Assembly: GCA_963556145.1 (NCBI GenBank)
Contig: OY744463.1
Coordinates: 2,666,001 to 2,730,000 of the forward strand
DNA length: 64,000 nt
Direction of reading: 5' to 3'
DNA from: Hygrocybe punicea
Taxonomy: Eukaryota; Basidiomycota; Agaricomycetes; Agaricales; Hygrophoraceae
The translations under genes were made by a program, and so were the position numbers. The notes under the pieces were generated by a model. That model had not been told where the DNA came from. It did not search any database and saw only the letters and a list, made by a program, of their open reading frames with translations. This document shows positions 55,601 to 64,000 of this stretch, piece by piece. Positions within the stretch are counted from its first letter, which is position 1; each line of letters starts with the position of its first letter.

Positions 55601-57696
55601 GAGTCGAAACCTTCTCCATCTGCTGCTGTTAAACCCTCAGAATCCCAAAATGATGGAGATAAACTCTTCACTGGCTTCATCTTGTATAATTCATGTGCTC
55701 GACGAAGAAAATACATCGTGAGAGGTTTCTAAAAATCAACGCTCATCATAAGCAAAGAGTAAATGCATAAAATAGAATTCCCTCACAATTCCACATTTCT
55801 CTAGCCGGTTGGCCGCGAAAAGGTACCATAATGCAGCCTTCCTTCTGGCCTGTTTACGAGCACTCAAAAGGGCTGCATGGGCCAGCAAAAGCGCGGAGGG
55901 CGGTTCTTCTGCCTTGATCAGTCGTACATATATTATGTTAGGCTCTTGCGATCCCCCACCCCCTAAAAAAACGTACGTTACCCGCTGCCCATACCAACCA
56001 TTGTTCTCCTTCAACACCTAAAAAGTCTTGAGGTCCCATGCCAATCTCCCAGCGTACAGCGTATAAAAGAGCACGTAACTGGGCGTAAGGCGGAGGCTCA
56101 GCAATAGGTGGGCAAATGATCGACAAAGCACTCGAGACAAGCAGCGGTATTGAAGGAGAGGGGGCTAGTAGTATAGGTAGAACCTCCTATATCAAAATAA
56201 AATGAACGATCAGTCGAATGCAAAGGCGTGACAAATACTCACAGCACCAGTCTTCCCTTCTTTCCTTAATGACTCCCAAACACTCACCGCCAGTTTTAAA
56301 TCACCCAATATCGTCGCAAATTCCGCCAAACGGCGCTGCTGAGACAACAAACTTGGCCCGGCAGCACTGGGCATCGGGTTTGCTCCACCGTTGTGCGTAC
56401 TGAGACGAGTTGAAACAGATGAAGATGTCGTCGGGGGATGTATATGCGCGGAGGAAGAAGGTGCAGAACCAAACAAACGGCGTGTAGAGGAAAATAAACG
56501 GGAGGGAAGTCGACGAGTTGACAAGTACTGAGGACATGAAAATGGTGAGCAAACCCCGCGCAGCGAACACAACAACTGGAAGAGAGTTCTGAAAGCATAG
56601 TCACATTTTCGTTCCACTCTACCACACACTTCTCCATCCACGGTGTCAAACTTGTGACAACAAACTCTCTAGTAAACCTGGCCGTCGCCTGTATATCCGT
56701 TTCTCCCATTCTCAGGGAATTCTGCCCCGTCTCTGTCGCTAATGTAAGATGCTGTCGCTTTCTGACCGTGCGGTCTGGGGCGGATGATGTAACGTGAAAC
56801 TGTTTCGGGGAATCTGAAGATGTGAATGAAGGAAGGCGAGGTAATAGTGTAGGAACGGGGACAGGAGACGGCGGTGGAGAGGGTAAGGAGAGAGTGAGAA
56901 GGTAACTTTCAAGGCCATACTGTTTCTTGACCGCATTGAAAAGTGCTCCAGCTCTGAAAAAAATCGATCAGAACAGTAAAGCGCAAAATAAATTTGGAGG
57001 AAGTACTCCTCGTCGGAAAGATTGGACTTGTGGGGATGGACTATCAGTGTATATCTGAGAATAGTGGGATCGACCCAAGACGGAAAATCTAAAGCCCTTG
57101 CATGCAGGGCGGTAAGCGCTTGAAGGGGATTTGCGGCCATGGTAGACACTGCGAGAATTACTGTATCCCGAGTGTAAATCGGGGGAAGCCTGCACGAGAA
57201 GATATGACAAGCACACCTGCAACAGGATGGTTCCAACCCTCACACCTGGAGGGTACATGGTCTCCTTCAGTACAACGTCTCAACTCGTCCCACCAAGGTG
57301 TCCTTGGAGCCTCTGTTTCTGCAACCTCTTCCATCTCTTCGACCCACTTTGCACATCGTTGGCTGATCCGCGAACTAATCCAGTCAATCGTGCGTACCGC
57401 GCGTTCTTCTTCGCTTTCCCGGCATGCTTCTTCGATTTCGGCTAGGTCTGAGAATCTGAGCGCAAACGATTTATGGGGTACAGAGGTGAGGGAGGTAGTC
57501 CGAGTCGTTACTGGACCGGTGATTAAGTTGCTTTAGAAACAGTGGAAGCAATATTCCATTTACCTTGTGGAAGAGGAGAAAAGGATTGAAGTATGTGAGG
57601 CAAACAGGGTAACGATGAGGCAGCCAAGAGCTCATCTAAGTCAGGTGAAGGCAGAATACATATATGGGGGCTCAATGATGAAGGTAAGACAGGCAT
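52693..57696 (-). CDS. TRAPP complex subunit TRAPPC8/Trs85-like
   Basis: Large subunit of TRAPPIII, the Rab1/Ypt1 exchange factor in secretion and autophagy. Start MPVLPSSLSPHICILPSPDLDELLAASSLPCLPHILQSFSPLPQ at 57696. The Trs85 core follows: NPLQALTALHARALDFPSWVDPTILRYTLIVHPH, GALFNAVKKQYGLESYLL, LAEFATILGDLKLAVSVWESLRKEGKTGA, ARRKAALWYLFAANRLEKCGI, MYFLRRAHELYKMKP and RLLYTTGDIASAVRFLLGLL. The C-terminal half is beta-rich (FWVDLALHNPLDTDVNLSNLT) and ends RPGTYALGGWRLETEVGEHP, then WRTRHRYMQASP. More than fifteen exons. It is tail-to-tail with the Mpv17-like gene (80 bp). A short exon with W-D-E-L-R-R near 57280 fits the N-terminal domain. Confidence 0.85.
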
Positions 57697-57924
57697 TCCC
57701 TGGCAGTCTGGGCGGCAACAGGATTGACTCGGAGTAGTGGACACAGGTAAAGTCAAGGTAAAGGATCATACGGAGTGGCTCGACTCGGACGTATTGTCCT
57801 TTCACACGGTGTTATTAAGGGTCCATCGTTATTCACCTGTTCCTTATACTATTACCAGATATCCTCAATTAAAAGGTTTATAATATTGCTCTAATCACAA
57901 CCTTGGGTGTGAAGATAAATGAGG

Positions 57925-60422
57925 TCAGAGATGGGTTTCCATTCGTGAGGTTGCTATATTAGGGCTGGGGGTGGGCTCCTCTGCGACCGCTGGTGTTTCC
58001 TCCATAGGAGGCGGTGCACTGCGTTCAGAACCACGATGCTCGTCAAGCCATTTATCCATGTCGTCGGAGCGGCCAATAAAAGGCCGCTTGCCGAGGACGG
58101 ATATCATGTCCTCCCTAAGTTGGATGTTGAGCGAATGCCGAATGACAAGAAACGAACTGACCTGGTGATAACTTCCTTGTCGAGCAGCAGCTTCGCAACC
58201 TTTTCTACATCGCACCGATGTTCAAGCAGTAATTGCTTGGTTCGCTGGTGCGCGTTGCTGTTCGAATAGGGAACTGTCATGTCTGCGCACTCCCATAACC
58301 ATGAAATACGCACGTAATCATCTTGCGCACTTCCGAATCCAGCATCTCAGCGGTTTTCTCGCTGAATGGTTTGGTCCAGTTTTCCTTGGCACCCTGGCTG
58401 CCGCCGTAGCTAACTGGCCCAATGACGTTGTTCATCCCGTAGTTTGCGCAAGCTTCAAAGGCCATGCGAGTGATTTTCTGCAAGTCATCTTGTGCACCCG
58501 TTGTGATGTTCTCAGCACCAAAAAAAATCTCCTCCGAAACACGGCCACCCAAAGTCATACATATTCGGTCCATCATTTGAGGCGAAGACAGTAAGTATCG
58601 ATCAGGGGGGAGATACTACAAATACTCAAATTTTTTATTAAATATACCAACGGTTTAGTCGAAGAGAACTAACCTGTGCATAACCTAGCGCGCCAACACC
58701 TCGCGGGATGATGCTGACTTTCAAGAGAGGATCTGCGTGTTCCAAGAACCATCCGCATACGGCATGTCCAGCCTCGTGGTAGGCCACAGTAGTCTTCTCC
58801 TCTTTGCTCAACACTCTACTTTTCCGCTCTAAGCCAGCAATAACTCTTTCGATTGCACTATCAAAATTGTCCTCATTCACGGTGTCGAATGACTTGCGTG
58901 CAGCATGCAGGGCGGCTTCATTACATACATTTGCAATGTCCGCGCCTGAAAAGCCAGGCGTGAGGACGGCCAGCTTGTGTGCCAACGAAGACATTTCGAG
59001 TGTCTCAGATAGTCGCAGGGGAGCGAGATGAACAAGGAAGATACCTTTGCGGCCAGAGACATCGGGTCGGTCAATGGCAATATGTCTGTCGAAGCGACCT
59101 GGACGCAGGAGGGCGGGATCAAGGACGTCGGGTCGATTGGTTCCGGCCAAAACAACAACATGCTCCTGGGTACCGAAACCGTCCATCTCGACGAGGAGCT
59201 GATTCAACGTAGACTCTCGTTCGTCGTTACCGCCGAGACCGCTATTCCTGCCTCTTGATTTCCCAATAGCGTCGATCTCGTCGACGAAGATAATGCAAGG
59301 CGCATGTCTCTTGGCGGATGCAAAGAGGTCACGAACTCGAGACGACCCCACTCCCACGAACATCTCGACGAACTCGGAGCCCGAGACGGAGAAGAAAGGG
59401 ACTGATGCTTCACCTGCAGTAGCCTTGGCGAGTAAAGTCTTGCCCGTTCCTGGTGGGCCTGATAGGATAGCACCACGGGGAATCTTGGCACCCAATTTTT
59501 CGTACTTGGCAGGCTCTTTCAGGAACTTGACGAACTCCATTATCTCCTCCTTGGCTTCGTCCATACCGGCCACATCCTTAAACTTGACCTTTACATCCGT
59601 GTCTTTGTTGAATAACTTTGCCCGACTCTTTCCAATGCTGAAGATACCTCCGCCGGCGCCACTCGCGCCTCCCGCCCGCCTGGACATCCAGTAGAGCAAA
59701 CCCGCAAACAGTAAGGTGGGAGCAAAAGACAGGAAAGTGTTAAAGGCGGATATTTCATCGTGATAGGCGACTGGAATCCGTTCGTGGCTGGGAATGCTGA
59801 GTTCCGTTTGTGCGTCATCAAGCTTGCGTTCAAAGGCCTCAACGCTGCCTATCGAGAAGTAATATTCGCCACCGCCTGCGGGTGTAGAGGGGTACATCGT
59901 GCCCGTAGCATTAGAATGCAGTTTGACCCGCACCTTCTGTCGATTGACGACTGTCAGCTTGTCCACCAAGCCCTTGTCAAGGAAGGCAGTCCGGAATTCC
60001 TGCCATGTAATTTCTCGCGACGACGAAGCAGTCGAGTTAGAAAATGCGTAGAAGATGGCAGCGGATGTCACCATCAGTGCTAATTGGTTGACACCGAATC
60101 TATTGTTGTTTCCACCTGGGGGAGGTGGCTTCTGGTGCTGGGAAGAGTCCTCAGGATCAGATCTGTTGGATGAACTCCATTTCCCTGATTGCTGCTGATA
60201 CCGTTGGAAAAAGCCCTCCAGGCCCCTTGGCACATCTGAGCCTTGTTTTTCCGCCTCCTTTCCAACTTCTTCTTTGGCTTTACCCTTGTCCTTCGCTTTT
60301 CTTTCAGGATCGGATTGTTGACTGTCGGAAGGTGTTGCAAATGTTCTCCGCCATCGAACTGGATTCAATAAGACTGTACGTGTGTTGAGAAGCCTAGCGG
60401 TATGAAAAGAGCGAGAAAGCAT
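57925..60422 (-). CDS. Mitochondrial m-AAA protease subunit (Afg3/Yta12 type)
   Basis: ATP-dependent zinc protease of the inner membrane facing the matrix. Start [31 protein letters not shown] at 60422, a targeting presequence; the longer frame begins with GTG. Two membrane helices ([20 protein letters not shown] and [19 protein letters not shown]) flank the intermembrane domain. The AAA module has Walker A GPPGTGKT, Walker [13 protein letters not shown], the second-region R-P-G-R-F-D-R-H and a conserved K-F-K-D-V-A-G start. The protease has H-E-A-G-H and, in the next exons, the expected Asp ([22 protein letters not shown]). The C-terminal tail is Pro/Glu-rich. Afg3 and Yta12 cannot be separated with certainty by eye. 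Confidence 0.9.
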
Positions 60423-60519
60423 GGGGTGTGGAATGGAACGCCTTTGCCGTGGGCGACTTTGCACGGCATCAACTTACACCTAATTTAGGATTTACGCAAA
60501 AAAATCTGATTTCAAAGCT

Positions 60520-62330
60520 TCGGTCTAACGTTTCTTTTCATTGCAGTGTCCACAATTTCAGCCACCGCTTCCTCCTCCAAGGTGCGCAGCATTCGCATAT
60601 ACGAAGGGATCGTCTTCATTGCGTAGGATTAGTTTAGTTCAGTTATGCGGTGGAAAGAAACACACAAAACTCATAATTCTTTTGGTCAATAACGTGTGGG
60701 CTGGAGTCCAGTATTTGATCAATTTCAAGACAGGGATGGTAAGTGCGATATAGTCAAGAAAATTCCAAACTGTGGTATAGTCCGCACTCCTACGTTGCGA
60801 CCGTGCCGTCAGACCCAGACATCATGATTTCCGCAACAGAACGAACTTATTATGTCCGGAGCAGCATAAGCAGCATTTGGTCTTGTGGTTCCTGTTACTT
60901 TGACGGTGTTCTCCCAATGGGCGAGGTAGTTTTGCTCTTCCTCTTCTGGATTTGCCACAGCTGATATGCAGATATTCCCATTTCTTTTGGCCGAAAACTT
61001 GTTTCTGCCTGCATGTTTTCTATTTTCGGATCCATACTGACAATCACTGGCTCTGTGCCAGCGTCCCAGATTTCTTCCTGAGACCAACGCTTAATAAGTT
61101 GAGAATTCTGGATGCAGGAAGTTACTTACGATGACCTTGTTTATTTCATTGTGCTTGATTGGCTTCCAATCGATAACTGAGAAAGCAGTGAATTTTTGGT
61201 AAGTATAGGATCCGCGAACTGCAAACCTCTGTGTCCAGCGGCAACTAATGCCTTCTTCGTGCATTCGAGGCATAATAGGAGGATGAGGAACGGTAACACC
61301 ATCATCCCACATGATAGCAAAACAAAGCTCCTTCCCACCGCGCTCTGTGAGTCTGTATGCATCCTCATCCCAACATTTGCGTACGGCAAGTGCATCCTTC
61401 AACCATGGTTTCCCATTTATCACAGCCTGCATGAAAGCTTTCACACCAGCCAAACTACTCGAGCATTGAGAGGACAGAATCTTGGCCTTTGAGAGTTAGC
61501 CGCACCAGTATATGGAACTCGGCAATATGAAGGTCGCAGGCCATAAAGCCCGCAGAATGCGGCGGGGCTTCGCCGCCGATACCGGAACCAACCCCTAACG
61601 GCGAACCTTTGAGAGCAATCAGAGACCCTCGCCTCCAGATGATCCGCCAGATGTGAGTGAGCGGTTATATGGATTCAATGTCCGGACGAAAATCATGTTG
61701 AAGGCTCCGGCCACTGGATAGAAGATGATCAAATCCTGGAATATATAGTTAACAATGGGAGGTAATTGCCATGAGGGTCTGTGGAACATTTGTCCTAACG
61801 AACAGCACAGCACCTGCCTTGTAGAGAATGTCTACAAGAACAGCATTGCGTTCAGCATATCGACCAATCCAAGATATATAGCCTGCTTGGCTATTAGCTT
61901 TCGGTTGCAATACGGAAGAGCTATTGCATCACCCATAGTAGTCTCCACGCCCTTGACGGAGATCTGATCTTCCAGCGAGATTGGTAGGCCATGCAGAGGT
62001 CCTACCACCTTCCCTTTCTTCTTGAGATGTCCGTCGAACTCATCCGCGCGAGCAAGAGCACGGTCAATAAATATCTCAGTTAGGCAGTTGGTCTGGTTTA
62101 ACTCAGATTCAACTTGGACCACGGACAAGTGCAAACGATGACTCACCAGCTGGTGTGCAATGATCGCCCTCTTGGAGAATGCAGTCGTGACCTCGACGGA
62201 AGTCCAGGTACCGGCTGCCAGTTTCTCCAACAAAATATCAACGAGGGTAGTCGTGTCAACAGCCCACACTCTCCAGGGACATTGGTAACATCGAGGACGG
62301 TGCTCGGAGGGACCGAAATCAACCATTCCT
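60520..62330 (-). pseudogene. Decayed amidase (amidase-signature family) pseudogene
   Basis: Homology to fungal acetamidase-type enzymes runs through several frames: EKLAAGTWTSVEVTTAFSKRAIIAHQL, NCLTEIFIDRALARADEF, GPLHGLPISLEDQISVKGVETTMG, VLVDILYKAGAVLFVRTN, RTLNPYNRSLTSGGSSGGEG, LAGVKAFMQAVINGKPW, MWDDGVTVPHPPIM, SMDPKIENMQAE, FRPKEMGISAYQLWQ and a C-terminal LRTLEEEAVAEIVD. Frame changes or deletions occur at about 62265, 61640, 61575 (the G-G-S nucleophile segment is deleted to G-G-E), 61515, 61475, 60960 and 60880. The catalytic Lys is Glu (codon 61970-61972). Short introns alone cannot explain all disruptions. It lies tail-to-head behind the m-AAA gene. Confidence 0.88.
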
Positions 62331-62339
62331 TAGGGGCTG

Positions 62340-62986
62340 TCTCTGTTGCTTCTCCTCTTCCAGTTCTGTGACATAGATGAGAATAACATCAGGAAAACGT
62401 GGAGACCCCGGTAAGGCATGGCGGAGTTGACAATTGCTAATCAGCCGCCCAGCCACTGATCTAATATTACCTCTTCTTACCTTGGCGCAGAATTATTTTA
62501 GGCTTAGCTCATGTAATATCGTGCTGGTAAATAAATATCTGGTATTACCATTTCAGTGGCGGAATGGCAACATTTTATCATTTACTGGCATAATGATATG
62601 GCCTTAGTATGTCCTTATCATAGTGCCAGCATTCCTGGCAGTGCATGGATGGGGTTACCATGGACTGGAATTATTTTAATGTGAATTCATTTCTGGCAAA
62701 TAAATATCTATTATTACATCGGTAGACGACAAATCCCAGTGAAAAGTCGCAAGTTTTAAAAAGATTTAGATATGATAAGTCCTTTTAAATTGGGTTGCAA
62801 ATAATAAAATCGTTTCGAGAGAAAAGACAACGATTAAAAATGAATAAACTAACCAAAAATAGAGACTTATGTTCTTGTAGACTCGTACTCACAAAAACTC
62901 TTTTTTTGTGTAACTAAGACAAGATGTATCCAATACGAGAATAAATACGAGAACCGCACTGTATGCCTATGATGTCATGGGACTTA
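62340..62986. other. AT-rich intergenic spacer
   Basis: About 650 bp, clearly more AT-rich than neighbouring regions, with TATT/AATAA runs and imperfectly repeated phrases such as GGCA-AATAAATATCT near 62520 and 62700. No gene or transposon feature (terminal repeats, transposase frame) is visible. It may be the degraded upstream region of the amidase. Confidence 0.5.
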
Positions 62987-63101
62987 ACATTTTTTCGTTC
63001 GTTCCGTCCTTGCCACTTCCCTCCTCTACCACCACCACTATCACCATTATGACGACTACCACTAACCGAGCACAGCACCCTCAACAGGCCTGTCGTCGAG
63101 G

Positions 63102-64000
63102 ATGTCACCCCCGCTCACCGTCCTCCCTAGCGCCCTCCCTCAACTCTCCCGGGCCCTGTCCCTCCTCGGTACCTCCCCGTCTGTCTCCTCCACCTTCTCT
63201 GACATCTCCGTATTGTCTCTCCCCTCTATCCCCTCACCGTGCATATCGCTCGGCCCTCCTCCAGCATCCCGAGCACGCCCTCAAGCAAGACGTCTGCATT
63301 TTTTGGAAGCCCCTTTAGTACCCGCCCCCCTTCGCCAGCGCCCCCACCCAATCATCATCACTACAAATCCTCCTCCCTCGACTCTGTACCCACCCACCAA
63401 GATCCTGCGTCTCTCACAATCCCAACACGTCTCCCAGCTCTCTCTCGCCTTTTCCCCTCGCGCTACCTCACCGATCTCGCCATCGACGTCCCCACCGATC
63501 TCCATCAACATAAACGTGACTTCCTCGACCTTGACACTGAACACCTCCTCATCTCGTCCCCTATCTCGTTTGACGCAGAGTCCCCCCCCTGCCCACCGTC
63601 CCTGGTCCCCTCTCTTTCGTCTTCTCCGTCTTCCACTTCCACCTCCGCCTCCCTACCACCTCCACCACCCATAGACCCTGTATATTATCCAGAGAACCCG
63701 GACTCTGCTCTCGTCCCCGGATCTATTCTTTCCTCTCACACCCCCGGCAGTCGGCCCGCCCCACATCACTCTCATACTCGTGCGTACTCTTGGCCAGGGC
63801 GCGTTCAGCAGTGTCTGGCTCGCCGACGACGCGCGTAGGGGCATATCCAAAAGGTGCTCACATTGCTGGCACGACTCCAGTCGTGGAGGCCCTCCGGGGA
63901 CTTGGCATCACCAAGTCCGCCGAATCCGGTTCGGATCTTCGCAGGGTGGATGTAGGGGTGGGCTCACGGCTTGTCGCGGTCAAGACAATGCCTAGGGCAC
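63102..64000 (+). CDS. Protein kinase, N-terminal part (runs off the window)
   Basis: A Ser/Pro-rich, low-complexity N-terminus (MSPPLTVLPSALPQLSRALSLLG at 63102) precedes a kinase glycine loop L-G-Q-G-A-F-S-S-V-W-L-A (about 63789-63825). The VAVK lysine motif follows at 63973-63984 (Lys codon 63982-63984). These are in different reading frames. The second shift can be repaired by a 46-nt GT-AG intron (about 63834-63879), which reads D-D-A-L-V-E-A-L-R. The shift within the low-complexity N-terminus (frame change near 63250 and before the glycine loop) was not resolved, so this is either a spliced gene or a frame-damaged copy. The rest lies outside the window. Confidence 0.5.

Noticed and set aside
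63834..63879. Single-base deletion in the kinase after D-D-A-R
   Set aside because: A 46-nt intron with GT and AG ends restores the frame, so a deletion is not required for this junction.
1..64000. Secondary-metabolite, defence or mobile-element cluster
   Set aside because: No PKS, NRPS, terpene cyclase, transposase, reverse transcriptase, terminal inverted repeats or NLR-type genes were seen; the genes are housekeeping.
1..64000. tRNA, rRNA or CRISPR features
   Set aside because: No cloverleaf-like or conserved rRNA sequence and no spaced direct repeats were noticed by eye; a tRNAscan or covariance search would be needed to exclude small RNAs fully.

Overview
This window is nuclear DNA from a filamentous fungus, most likely a mushroom-forming basidiomycete (Agaricomycetes). 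The evidence is dense gene packing on both strands, many short GT-AG introns (mostly about 46-75 nt) in almost every gene, and protein families typical of such genomes (KRE6/SKN1 glucan-synthesis protein, basidiomycete F-box protein, LCCL membrane protein, four-domain fasciclin protein). I see no prokaryotic, plasmid, viral or transposon genes, and no rRNA, tRNA or CRISPR array.

Layout. 1-10.4 kb: SNAPc1-like snRNA transcription factor (+), KRE6/SKN1-like GH16 protein (+), UBE2O-like ubiquitin-conjugating enzyme (-), F-box protein (+). 10.7-24.3 kb: mitochondrial N-acetylglutamate synthase (+), an unknown protein (-), carnitine/acylcarnitine carrier (-), fasciclin-domain membrane protein (-), RAVE subunit RAV1 (+). 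24.3-32.6 kb: Rab GDI (-), a Myb/SANT-like nuclear protein (-), methylmalonate-semialdehyde dehydrogenase (+), low-molecular-weight protein tyrosine phosphatase (-), SH3BGR/thioredoxin-fold protein (+). 32.6-40.8 kb: a gene-poor kilobase with a possible SDR remnant, seipin (-), two conserved proteins of unknown function (+), LCCL membrane protein (+), an unknown protein (+), CGR1 (+). 40.9-60.4 kb: VPS18 (-), histidine-phosphatase/phosphoglycerate-mutase-like enzyme (+), long coiled-coil protein (+), YHM2-like mitochondrial citrate carrier (+), Mpv17/PMP22 protein (+), TRAPPC8/Trs85 (-), m-AAA protease (-). 60.5-64 kb: a clearly decayed amidase pseudogene (-), an AT-rich spacer, and the start of a protein kinase gene that runs off the window and whose frames are unresolved.

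The genes are housekeeping: membrane traffic (GDI, VPS18, TRAPPC8, RAV1), mitochondrial transport and quality control (two carriers, m-AAA protease, NAGS, MMSDH), RNA and ribosome biology (SNAPc1, CGR1) and cell wall (KRE6-like). They do not form one pathway cluster; several pairs share very short divergent promoters (68-93 bp between start codons).

The most striking structure is at the splicing level. Five genes can be read in frame through conserved motifs only if microexons of 7, 7, 14, 14 and 22 nt are used, two of them rebuilding conserved motifs next to an active site. At least two introns appear to start with GC, and one conserved intron has no GT donor. A 153-nt last intron of the coiled-coil gene, if retained, would replace the C-terminus with a hydrophobic tail-anchor-like segment. 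CACGTG cores, usually as TCACGTGA, recur just upstream of several genes. All exon models were made by eye from reading frame, splice consensus and family motifs; no transcript data or database search was available.
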